Source of the DNA: Paractinoplanes ovalisporus
GTDB taxonomy: Bacteria > Actinomycetota > Actinomycetes > Mycobacteriales > Micromonosporaceae
Assembly: GCF_016834655.1 (NCBI RefSeq)
Contig: NZ_JAENHP010000030.1
Coordinates: forward strand, 52,303 to 116,302
Length of the DNA stretch: 64,000 nt
Reading direction: 5' to 3'
Part shown: positions 49,672 through 60,487 of the stretch, one piece after another
Numbering within the stretch: the first letter of the stretch is position 1
Layout of the letters: every line of letters begins with the position of its first letter
Program-made: the position numbers and the translations under genes
Notes under the pieces: model-generated
The model's database searches: none
Seen by the model: the letters and a program-made list of their open reading frames with translations, nothing else
Told to the model about the DNA's origin: nothing

Positions 49672-50468
49672 GCGCGCCGCTGAGCCAGCTGCTCGAGCAC
49701 GTGCTCGAGGGCGAGCCGCCGCTCGGCGACGAGGCCGAGGCGGTCATGCGCCGCGCCGATACCCTGCGCCGACGCCGTACGCAGGGAATTCTGGCTCTGG
49801 GGGCGGTGACCGCGGTAGTGATCGTCGCGCTCGGCTACGTGCTGACCTCGACGCTGCTGGCGCCGCGCCCGGCCACGGTCAAGGCGGTCCCGACCACGGC
49901 CGGCATCGTCGCCGCCACCCCTCCGCCGATCGCGAGCCAGGCCACCCCGGCGCCCCGCCCGACCGCCGCCGACAGCGTGCTCGACGTGATCGAGCCGCTG
50001 ATCGAGGACCGGCAGCTGCGGGTGGTGGCCGGATCGGCCGAGCGGGGCGGTGGCTGGCGGCGGTACGAGATCGCCGACTCCGACGGGCGGCCCCGGGGCA
50101 CGGTCGAGGTCGCGGTTTTCGACGTACGGAAGAAGTGGTGTTTCCCGGTGGAGGCGGACTCGGACAAGTGCGCCCGGCCCGACCGCGCCGACGGCCTCGA
50201 ATTCGTCCGCTACGACGACGTGAGCGACCCCGACCGGCAGGTGCGTCAGACCATCGCCCAGCGGCTCGACGACGACCGTACGGTGGCGGTGATGGCAGCC
50301 GGGGAACGCGACGCCGGAGCCCAGCGGGGCAAGCCGGGACTCACCGGCGCCCAGGTCGAGCAGGTGGCGACCGACGAGCGGATCTTCGACGCGTTCGGCA
50401 AGAGGGAGAACTGCGAGGACGGCTGCCCCGACTTCCCGACCCCGGTCATCGACCAGGACGCCGACTAG
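49668..50468 (+). CDS. Membrane protein coupled to sigma-like gene
   Basis: 266 residues starting MSAPLSQLLEHVLEGEPPLGDE. A cytosolic N-terminal ~45 residues (possible sigma-binding part), one transmembrane helix (about 45-67, ILALGAVTAVVIVALGYVLTS), then a Pro/Ala/Thr linker and an extracellular domain with cysteine pairs near the end (CFPVEADSDKC, CEDGC). The layout fits a membrane anti-sigma factor-like protein, but no ZAS motif is seen. Its TAG stop lies in the first copy of a 29-bp tandem repeat. Confidence 0.6.
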   Translation: MSAPLSQLLEHVLEGEPPLGDEAEAVMRRADTLRRRRTQGILALGAVTAVVIVALGYVLTSTLLAPRPATVKAVPTTAGIVAATPPPIASQATPAPRPTAADSVLDVIEPLIEDRQLRVVAGSAERGGGWRRYEIADSDGRPRGTVEVAVFDVRKKWCFPVEADSDKCARPDRADGLEFVRYDDVSDPDRQVRQTIAQRLDDDRTVAVMAAGERDAGAQRGKPGLTGAQVEQVATDERIFDAFGKRENCEDGCPDFPTPVIDQDAD

Positions 50469-50509
50469 ACCCGGCGGCGGACCAGGACGCCGACTAGACC
50501 CGGCGGCGG
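50452..50509. repeat. 29-bp perfect tandem duplication at convergent gene ends
   Basis: Positions 50452-50480 and 50481-50509 are identical (unit begins ACCAGGACGCCGACTAGACC). Each copy contains one CTAG: the first gives the stop of the plus-strand gene, the second the stop of the minus-strand gene. Confidence 0.95.
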
Positions 50510-51162
50510 ATCAGGAACGCGATGCCGGCCAGGCCGACGAAGATGACGATCAGGACGGCGCCGTTGAGCAGGTAGAGCTGGCGCATCTGGCCGAACACCC
50601 CGTCGACGCCCGCGGCCTCGGTCTCGGGGTCGTCGAGGTCTTCACCCACGCCGCCGCCGATGCCGCCGCCGATGATGTCGGGCTTCGCCTCGAGCGGCAC
50701 CCCGCTGACCCGCAGCGTCTCGGGCATGGTGAGCCGGCCGTAGAACCAGCCCTCGCTGCCCTTCTTGCCGTTCGGCTGCTTGGCCGTGCGGTGCGCCCGG
50801 GGGCCACCGACGGCCGACGGGAAGAGCTCGTAGCTCTGCAGGCCCGTCTTGCCGGACAACACGGTGACCGTGTATTTCGCGCCGAGCTTGTCGGCCGCGA
50901 GGGCGGCGGTCTGCGAGCGGGCCGAGGCCATCCAGTTGACCTCGCTGAGCAGGCTCGAGAAGAGCCGCTTGCTCTCGGCCTGGGTGATGACGATCTTCTC
51001 GTCGATGCCCTTGCCGGTGATCTGGATGATGTTCGGCTTCGGGGCCGGCTTGGGCGCGCCCTCCGCATAGGCGGCGGCGGGTGCGAGCCCGATCGCCGCC
51101 ACGGCCGTAGCCGCGAGCACTCCGGTCGCCGCAACGAACCGCGTGATCGCTCCTCGAACCAT
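50494..51162 (-). CDS. Exported protein with C-terminal membrane anchor
   Basis: 222 residues from ATG at 51162, chosen for GGGGAGG 7 bp upstream. Signal peptide about 1-34 (ending AAAYAEG). Mature part ITGKGIDEKIVITQAESKRLFSSLLSEVNWMASA through a Lys/Arg-rich middle. Gly-rich stretch PDIIGGGIGGGVGEDLDDPE precedes a C-terminal helix (LLNGAVLIVIFVGLAGIAFLI) and RRRV tail. Family not recognised; the architecture resembles wall-exposed anchored proteins. Confidence 0.6.
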   Translation of the reverse strand: MVRGAITRFVAATGVLAATAVAAIGLAPAAAYAEGAPKPAPKPNIIQITGKGIDEKIVITQAESKRLFSSLLSEVNWMASARSQTAALAADKLGAKYTVTVLSGKTGLQSYELFPSAVGGPRAHRTAKQPNGKKGSEGWFYGRLTMPETLRVSGVPLEAKPDIIGGGIGGGVGEDLDDPETEAAGVDGVFGQMRQLYLLNGAVLIVIFVGLAGIAFLIRRRV

Positions 51163-51469
51163 CGTCCGGCCTCCCCGCCCCGTGGTGGACATGGCTTCGC
51201 GAGCCATCCGCCGCCCACGCGAACCGTGGAACGACCGAGGCCTTCAGCCTTCCCGAGCAGACGCCCGGGCGCATCTCGGGCCGCACGAATTGTTGCCATC
51301 CGCAGGATGACATCCGAGACGACGACGGCCGTTGATCAGTGGCGAGATAGTACCTAGTCGCCGCAACCCGGAAGGGGCCCGGTCACCCGCTCAGCGGATT
51401 TCACCACCGTTACGGCGGCGGGCGAATGGCCGACCGGACCCCAGATGCGGTAAAGAGGACAAATGCGGG
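51163..51469. other. Non-coding stretch between exported protein gene and gltX
   Basis: 307 bp upstream of the exported protein gene (which reads leftward) and downstream of gltX. It must contain that gene's promoter. I see no clear terminator, palindrome or RNA gene in it. Confidence 0.4.
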
Positions 51470-52876
51470 TCAGAGGCGCGCCCGGGCCGCCCGCAGGCGG
51501 GCGAGCGTGCGCTCCTTGCCCAGCACCTCGATCGACTCGAACAGGGGGAGCCCGACCGAGCGGCCGGTCACCGCGACCCGTACGGGAGCCTGGGTCTTGC
51601 CGAGCTTGAGCTCGCGAGCCAGGCCCACCTCTTCCAGCGCGGCCTTCAGCGGCTCGGCCGACCACTCCGGCAGGGCCTCGAACGCGGCGGCGGTGGCGTC
51701 CAGGATGTCGGCCGCGCCCTCCTTCATCGCCTTGGCCCACGACGCCTCGTCGGTCGCGGGCTCGTCGAGGAAGAAGAAGTCGACGTAGTCCACGATCTCG
51801 GAGAGCACCGCGATGCGGGTCTGGGCGAGCGGCGCCACGGCCGTGAACACCTCGGCGTCGAACGCGGCCGGCGCCCACGGCGGGGCCGGGATCGTGTCGG
51901 TGCCGCTCAGCCACGGCGTGCAGAGCTGGATGAACTCCTCGACCGAGAGCGCGCGGATGTAGTCGCCGTTGAACGCGCGCAGCTTCTTGATGTCGAAGAA
52001 CGCGGAGGCGTGGTTGACCTCCTCGAGGCGGTATTCGTCCTCGATGACCTGCCACGGCACGATCTCGCGGTCACCGCTGGGCGCCCAGCCGAGCAGCATC
52101 AGGTAGTTCTTCATCGTGGCGGCCAGGTAGCCCTCGTCGCGGTAGCTCTCCAGGGCCACCTTGTCGCGGCGCTTGGACAGCTTCTGCCGCTTCTCGTTGA
52201 CGATGACCGGCACGTGGGCCCAGGTCGGCGGCGTGTGGCCCAGCGCCTCCCACAGCAGCTGCTGCTTGGGGGTGTTGGGCAGGTGCTCCTCGGCCCGGAT
52301 GACCAGGTTGATCTCCATGGTCATGTCGTCGACGACGTTGGCCAGCAGGAACAGCGGCGAGCCGTCGCTGCGCGCGATGACGAAGTCTTCGATCAGCTTG
52401 TTCTCGAAGGTGGGCTTGCCGCGCACCAGGTCGACGACCACCGTCTCGCCCTCGTCGGGCGTGCGGAAGCGCAGCGCGCGGCCCTCGCCCGGCCCCAGGC
52501 CCCGGTCGCGGCAGAAGCCGTCGTAGCCGGTGTGCTGGTTGCCGGTGCGGGCGATGACGTCCTCACGCTTGCAGTCGCAGTAATACGCCTTGCCCTCGCC
52601 GTAGAGGCGGGTGGCGGCGGCGGTGTGGTCCTGCGCGTAGGAGGACTGGTAGTACGGACCCTCGTACGACCCGCGTTCGATCCCGATCCAGTCGAGCGCC
52701 GAGAGGATGCCCTCGGTCCACTCGGGACGGTTTCGGGCGGCGTCGGTGTCCTCGATCCGGAGCACGAAGACACCGTCGTGCTGCTTGGCATAGACCCAGT
52801 TCTGCAGCGCCGTGCGGGCGCCGCCGACGTGGAACATGCCGGTCGGGGAGGGGGCGAAGCGTACGCGAACAGTCAC
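51470..52876 (-). CDS. gltX: Glutamyl-tRNA synthetase
   Basis: 468 residues from GTG. HVGG at 16-19 (SPTGMFHVGGARTAL) is the HIGH motif and KLSKR is at 232-236. A zinc-site-like CDC at 100-102 is present. It charges tRNA-Glu; in actinobacteria it often also charges tRNA-Gln for later amidation. It lies 13 bp downstream of the MFS transporter gene on the same strand. Confidence 0.94.
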   Translation of the reverse strand: MTVRVRFAPSPTGMFHVGGARTALQNWVYAKQHDGVFVLRIEDTDAARNRPEWTEGILSALDWIGIERGSYEGPYYQSSYAQDHTAAATRLYGEGKAYYCDCKREDVIARTGNQHTGYDGFCRDRGLGPGEGRALRFRTPDEGETVVVDLVRGKPTFENKLIEDFVIARSDGSPLFLLANVVDDMTMEINLVIRAEEHLPNTPKQQLLWEALGHTPPTWAHVPVIVNEKRQKLSKRRDKVALESYRDEGYLAATMKNYLMLLGWAPSGDREIVPWQVIEDEYRLEEVNHASAFFDIKKLRAFNGDYIRALSVEEFIQLCTPWLSGTDTIPAPPWAPAAFDAEVFTAVAPLAQTRIAVLSEIVDYVDFFFLDEPATDEASWAKAMKEGAADILDATAAAFEALPEWSAEPLKAALEEVGLARELKLGKTQAPVRVAVTGRSVGLPLFESIEVLGKERTLARLRAARARL

Positions 52877-52889
52877 CCGCTCAGACTAC

Positions 52890-54131
52890 CTAGGGAACAG
52901 AACGGATTTTCACCACGGCCACGGCCCCGACCAGACTGACCAGCGCGGTGAGCGCGAACAGCGTCGGGTAGCCGCCCAGGCTGGTCACGATCGGGGCGGC
53001 CAGCAGCGGGCCCAGCGCCTGCGGGGCGGCGCTGGCGATGTTGATGACGCCGAGGTCCTTGGCCCGGTCGGCCTCGTTGGGCAGCACCTGGGTGATCAGC
53101 GCGGTGTCGACGGCCAGGTAGACCCCGAACCCCATGCCGAACAGGAACGCCGCCACCAGGGAGATCGCCCAGGTGGGCCAGATCGCGAGCAGGGTGGCGG
53201 CGATCGCGATCAGCACACCCGACCAGATCACGAAGATCTTGCGCCGGCCGACGCGGTCGGAGAGCCAGCCGCCCACCATCGCCGTCGCGATCATGCCGAC
53301 CGTGTAGAGCAGGATCATGTAGAGCAGGCCGGTGTCGGGGTCGTCCAGCCCGACCGCGTCGTCGAGGAAGTAGAGCAGGTAGAGCGTGCCCAGCGCGTTG
53401 CCCAGCTGCACCAGGAACCGGGTGCCCCAGGCCCACATGTAGTCGGGGTGGCCGCGCAGATCGATCTTCCAGTGCGCCCGCACCTTGTGGCCCGGCGGCA
53501 GCGGGTCGTCCTTGGTGAGCAGCGCGAACGGCACACCCAGCACGACCAGGCCGAGGCCGAGGGCGATGTAGCCGGGACCGATGTCGGTGAACACGGCCGT
53601 GACCAGGATGGCCCCGATGACCAGGCCGAGCGCCTGCGGCATGCCGATCCAGCCCGAGACCAGCCCGCGCTGGGCCACCGGCACCCGGTCGGGCACCGCG
53701 GCGGTCAGCGAGGCGAGCATGATGTTGATCCCGACCGTGACGAAGCACCAGGCCACGATCACCGTGAGCAGGTTGGTCGCCTCGGCCAGCACCGCGATCG
53801 ACAGCACCGAGAGGGCGCAGCCGGCCAGCGTCCAGATGTGCCGGCGGCCGTACGGGCGTCCGAAGAGCTTGATTCTCGTACGGTCGGAGAGCGCCCCCGC
53901 CAGCGGATTGACCACGATGGCGACGATCGCGCCGATCCCGGTGACGATGCCCAGCCACAGCTCTTTGCTGTCCGGCGTGATCTCGGCGACCTGTTCGGGC
54001 AGCAGCACCTGGATGGGCGTGAAGTACGCCATCCACAGGCCCAGGTTGGCCGCGAACAGCAACCCGATCCACGAGCGTCGAACGGGCTCGACGGGTGTGG
54101 CGAGGACGGGGACTCCGTGAGCGACGGCCAT
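52890..54131 (-). CDS. MFS transporter (sugar/SLC45-like type)
   Basis: 413 residues with 12 predicted membrane helices. PLAGALSDRTRIKLFGRPYGRRHIW between helices 2 and 3 is the MFS loop of the sucrose/GPH-like group. A second loop GGWLSDRVGRRKIF is in the C-half. The substrate is not known. It probably shares a transcript with gltX. Confidence 0.82.
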   Translation of the reverse strand: MAVAHGVPVLATPVEPVRRSWIGLLFAANLGLWMAYFTPIQVLLPEQVAEITPDSKELWLGIVTGIGAIVAIVVNPLAGALSDRTRIKLFGRPYGRRHIWTLAGCALSVLSIAVLAEATNLLTVIVAWCFVTVGINIMLASLTAAVPDRVPVAQRGLVSGWIGMPQALGLVIGAILVTAVFTDIGPGYIALGLGLVVLGVPFALLTKDDPLPPGHKVRAHWKIDLRGHPDYMWAWGTRFLVQLGNALGTLYLLYFLDDAVGLDDPDTGLLYMILLYTVGMIATAMVGGWLSDRVGRRKIFVIWSGVLIAIAATLLAIWPTWAISLVAAFLFGMGFGVYLAVDTALITQVLPNEADRAKDLGVINIASAAPQALGPLLAAPIVTSLGGYPTLFALTALVSLVGAVAVVKIRSVP

Positions 54132-54341
54132 CCGGCCTCCTCGTGGGGCGCATTTTCCTCGGAGATTAGAGGATCACCGATCTTCCGGGAAGGCCCCATT
54201 GCCACCCACGCGGGCAGCTTACGGAAATCTCGCACCACCGGTCCATACTCCGGAACGCATTCGAACGAACACTTAACGTGCGTGACCGCACTGTCATCGG
54301 CGGTCCGCTACGGTCGGCCTGTCCTTCGAAAAGGAGTGATC

Positions 54342-54878
54342 ATGGGCAGGATCGTGGCAGTGGAATACGTGACGCTCGACGGTGTCTTCGAGGAGCCGTC
54401 CTGGAGCGGGCCCTATTTCAACGACGAGCTCGGCAACTGGCAGGCCGGCAACCTGAGGGAGGCCGACGCCCTGCTGCTCGGCCGCAAGACGTACGAGGGC
54501 TTCAAGGCGGCCTGGCCGCAGATGGAGTCCGAGACCGGCTTCTTCGGCGAGAAGATGAACTCGATGCCCAAACACGTCGCCACCACCACGCTCACCCGGC
54601 CCGAATGGAACGCGACTTTCCTGCGGGGCGAGGTCGTCGACGCCGTGCGCGAGCTCAAGGAGGGTTCGCCGAGCCTGCTCATCAACGGCAGCGCCGACCT
54701 GGTCAACCACCTCACGCGGCACAACCTGATCGACGAGTACCGCATCATGGTCTACCCCGTGGTGCAGGGCGAGGGCCGCCGGCTGTGGGCCGAGGGCACC
54801 AAGATCGCGCTGACCCTCACCGGCTCGTGGCAGACCAAGACCGGCGTCGACGTGGTGACCTACGTGCCTACACCGTGA
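54342..54878 (+). CDS. DHFR-like / RibD C-terminal family reductase
   Basis: 178 residues from ATG at 54342, 7 bp after AAGGAG. MGRIVAVEYVTLDGVFEEPSW, ALLLGRKTYEGFKAAWP, LLINGSADLVNHLTRHNLIDEYRIMVYPVVQGEGRRLW are typical of the RibD_C/YwjB-type family of NADPH-dependent reductases. The biological substrate is unclear. The last 11 bp overlap the convergent chemoreceptor gene. Confidence 0.82.
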   Translation: MGRIVAVEYVTLDGVFEEPSWSGPYFNDELGNWQAGNLREADALLLGRKTYEGFKAAWPQMESETGFFGEKMNSMPKHVATTTLTRPEWNATFLRGEVVDAVRELKEGSPSLLINGSADLVNHLTRHNLIDEYRIMVYPVVQGEGRRLWAEGTKIALTLTGSWQTKTGVDVVTYVPTP

Positions 54879-57003
54879 ACCGGTTGACCAGACCGGTCAG
54901 TCGCCGGGCGGTGGCGTTGAGCTCGTCCGCGGCCTGGTGCGACACCGTGACCGAGGCCCGGGTGCCCTCCACGGCGCCGCTGACCACGCCGATGCCCTCG
55001 GCGATGTCCCGGCTGCCCGAGGCCACCTCGGCGATGTTGCGGGCCATCTCGGCGGTCGTCGCGGCCTGTTCCTCGACCGCCGCCGCGATCGCCGTCTGAT
55101 AGTCGTTGACCTGCGCGATCCGGGCCGTGATGGCCTCGATGGCGTCGACCGCCCGGGTGGTGTCGCCCTCGATCGCGGCCACCCGCGCGGTCACGTCCTC
55201 GGTGGCCCGCGCGGTCTCCTGGGCCAGCTCCTTGACCTCGTTGGCGACCACGGCGAAGCCCTTGCCGGTCTCGCCGGCCCGGGCCGCCTCGATGGTCGCG
55301 TTCAGCGCCAGCAGGTTGGTCTGCTCGGCGATGCTGGCGATCAGCCGCACCACGTCCGCGATCTTGGTGGTGGAGTCGCGCAGCTCCCCGATCACTCCCG
55401 CCGCGGCCGCGGTCAGGCCCACGCCGTCCCGGCCGGCCTCCGCCGCGTCCTGCGCGTTGCTCGAGATCTCGCGGATCGAGGCGCCCATCTCGTCGGCGCC
55501 CGCCGCCACCGTCTGCACCACGGTCGAGACGCTCTCGGCGGCGTGGTTGACCGTTCCGGCCCGGCCCGCCGCGGCCTCGGCCGAACCGGCCAGCTCGCCA
55601 CCGGTCGCCGCCACCTGCCCCGCGGTCGAGGTCACGTCGTGCGAGGCGCTGGTCACCTCGACCATCACCGCCCGCAGCTCGGCTGCCGCGCTGTTGAGCT
55701 CGGCCCCCGCGACGGCGATCTCATCCGCGCCCTCCACCGGCACGGTCACCGTCAGGTCGCGATGGGCCAGACGCGACAGTCCGCCGGTCAGCCGTCGGAG
55801 CCGGCTCGAGATGCGCCGGGCGAACACGGCCGCGACCGCGCCACCGATCAGGGCCAGCAGCACAGCGGCCACACCGAAGATCACCAGCATCTCCTGGCGG
55901 CCGTCCCGCACGGCCGTGACGGGCCCGGCGGCGTCGGCGTCGTAGCCGCCGATCGCGATCGCCCACTGATAGGGCGCGTAGTAGGTGACCGAGGTCGTGG
56001 TGGGCCCGGCCGGCGCCCCGGCCGAACCGGGCAGCTGGTAGGTCGTCCGCCAGACCTCGCCGTCGGTCAGGCCCGGCGCCCGGGTGACGATCTCCTCGAC
56101 GTACTTACGGCCGGTCGCATCGGTCGCGCTGAGGTCCACGCCCTCGGCGCCGCCCTCGATGGTGGTGGCGACGATCCGGCCCGCGTCCGCCGGCGCGGTG
56201 CTCACGACGGCCACCCAGCCGTTGCGGCCCACCTCGCCCGCCGCCACGGCCTCGGTCAGGTCGGTGAGAGCCCCGGCCTGCGGCACACCGGCGAACAGCG
56301 AGCCGATGACGGCGCCCGAGGCGTTCCTGATGGGCGCGTAGGTCGTGATGTACGGGGTTCCGACGACCAGGGCGACACCGCGGTAGGTCTTGCCGGCCTT
56401 GATCGCGGCGGCCACCGGGTTGGGCTTGCCGTCGGCGCCCACCGCGGGGATGTACGTGCCGATCGCCCGGCGGCCGGTCGCCGCCTTGACGGTCGTACCC
56501 ACCCGCAACAGGTCGCCCGCCGCGTTCATCCGCTGGAACACGGTGATCGCGCCGCCGGCCACCGCCTGAGCGTCGTCGACGTACGGCGTACGCCGCTGGA
56601 GGTCGGTGTTCTGCCCGAGCCAGTCGCCGCCGATCGTCATGCGGGGCAGCGTCACCGAGGTCTTGGCCTGGGTCACCTGGTTGGTGGCGGTCCATCTCGC
56701 CGTCCCGCCGGTCAGCCGGACGCCCCCGCGCTGCTTCAGCAGGCCGGCCGCGGCGTCGAGGCGGGCGTCGACGCCGTCCTGCACCACGTCGCCGACCGAG
56801 CGGACCAGCGTGGTCATGTTGCTGGTGAGGCGGTCGAGCGTCCGGGTGTTCTGGGCGATCACCTCGCGCTCGGTGTTGTCGGCGAAGTTGCCGCTCTCCC
56901 AGGCGCCCACGCCGACCAGGACGGCGGCCGTGACGATCACCCCGCTGAGCCCGAGGGCCAGGAGCTTGTGACTGATCTGCATGCCGCGGAGATTTCGTCC
57001 CAC
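54868..57003 (-). CDS. Methyl-accepting chemotaxis-like receptor
   Basis: 711 residues from GTG at 57003 (AGGGG upstream); a TTG at 57045 would lie in the aceE terminator and an ATG at 56982 has no ribosome site. A helix at about 9-30, an extracellular Cache-like sensor (35-365), a second helix (about 375-400), HAMP and a cytoplasmic signalling domain with the hairpin tip EQTNLLALNATIEAARAGETGKGFAVVANEVKELA. No Che genes are in the window. Confidence 0.87.
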   Translation of the reverse strand: MGRNLRGMQISHKLLALGLSGVIVTAAVLVGVGAWESGNFADNTEREVIAQNTRTLDRLTSNMTTLVRSVGDVVQDGVDARLDAAAGLLKQRGGVRLTGGTARWTATNQVTQAKTSVTLPRMTIGGDWLGQNTDLQRRTPYVDDAQAVAGGAITVFQRMNAAGDLLRVGTTVKAATGRRAIGTYIPAVGADGKPNPVAAAIKAGKTYRGVALVVGTPYITTYAPIRNASGAVIGSLFAGVPQAGALTDLTEAVAAGEVGRNGWVAVVSTAPADAGRIVATTIEGGAEGVDLSATDATGRKYVEEIVTRAPGLTDGEVWRTTYQLPGSAGAPAGPTTTSVTYYAPYQWAIAIGGYDADAAGPVTAVRDGRQEMLVIFGVAAVLLALIGGAVAAVFARRISSRLRRLTGGLSRLAHRDLTVTVPVEGADEIAVAGAELNSAAAELRAVMVEVTSASHDVTSTAGQVAATGGELAGSAEAAAGRAGTVNHAAESVSTVVQTVAAGADEMGASIREISSNAQDAAEAGRDGVGLTAAAAGVIGELRDSTTKIADVVRLIASIAEQTNLLALNATIEAARAGETGKGFAVVANEVKELAQETARATEDVTARVAAIEGDTTRAVDAIEAITARIAQVNDYQTAIAAAVEEQAATTAEMARNIAEVASGSRDIAEGIGVVSGAVEGTRASVTVSHQAADELNATARRLTGLVNRFTV

Positions 57004-57041
57004 CCAGCCCCTATCGGCACGCTCCGGCCGGGGCTGAGACG

Positions 57042-57086
57042 ACAAACGCCGGACCCACCCCGTACGGGCGGATCCGGCGCTTTGTC
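57042..57086 (-). terminator. Terminator after aceE
   Basis: ACAAACGCCGGA (57042-57053) pairs with TCCGGCGCTTTGT (57073-57085) with one bulge, and CCC/GGG pair further in. It begins 10 bp after the aceE stop and is followed on the minus strand by TTTGTC. Confidence 0.6.
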
Positions 57087-57095
57087 TGATCTTGT

Positions 57096-59834
<2,739 letters not shown>

Positions 59835-59992
59835 AGGCATTCCTCTTGGTCGGGTGTCGGAACCGGGCGGCCCATTGTGTGAGTCGCTCGGGTATAGCTC
59901 CATCCTGCCCCTTCGCCGTGCGCATCGTCACGCCTACCGTACGGGTACGCGATCCGCGACACACGTACTGACCAGTAACTTCATGTTTCCGG

Positions 59993-60397
59993 TCATCCGG
60001 GCAGGAAGCTGAACCTTACTTGGCGTTCCGGGTTGTCACCGTTGGTGTCCACCAGGCAGATCGACTGCCAGGTGCCGAGGGCGATCCGGCCGCCGATCAC
60101 GGGCAGGGACGCGTACGGGGGAATCCAGGCCGGCAGCACATGGTCGCGCCCGTGCCCCGTCGAGCCGTGTCGATGCCGCCACCGGTCCTCGGCCGGCAGG
60201 AGCTGGTCGATCGCGGCCAGCAGGTCGTCGTCCGAGCCGGCGCCCGTCTCCAGGATCGCCAGACCGGCCGTCGCGTGCGGCACGAACACGTGCAGCAGCC
60301 CGTCCCCTTCGGACTCCACGAACCGCTCCGCCTCGCGCGTGATGTCCCGCACCACGGGACGCGAGCCGGTCCGGACCGTGATCACTTCGGTACGCAT
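59993..60397 (-). CDS. YjbQ (UPF0047) family protein
   Basis: 134 residues from ATG at 60397. FVPHATAGLAILETG, RWRHRHGSTGHGRDHVLPAW and LGTWQSICLVDTNGDNPERQVRFSFLPG are the family hallmarks, with conserved His and Glu residues. YjbQ proteins can show thiamine-phosphate synthase activity, but their main role is not settled. It is upstream of aceE on the same strand, 158 bp away. Confidence 0.82.
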   Translation of the reverse strand: MRTEVITVRTGSRPVVRDITREAERFVESEGDGLLHVFVPHATAGLAILETGAGSDDDLLAAIDQLLPAEDRWRHRHGSTGHGRDHVLPAWIPPYASLPVIGGRIALGTWQSICLVDTNGDNPERQVRFSFLPG

Positions 60398-60487
60398 GGG
60401 CCGAGTCTGCCAGCCCCGCCGCAGCTCCCGGCGGGTGGGCGAGTTTCCGGCATGGCGAGGCTCGCTCATGTCGGTAATGCTGGTCTG

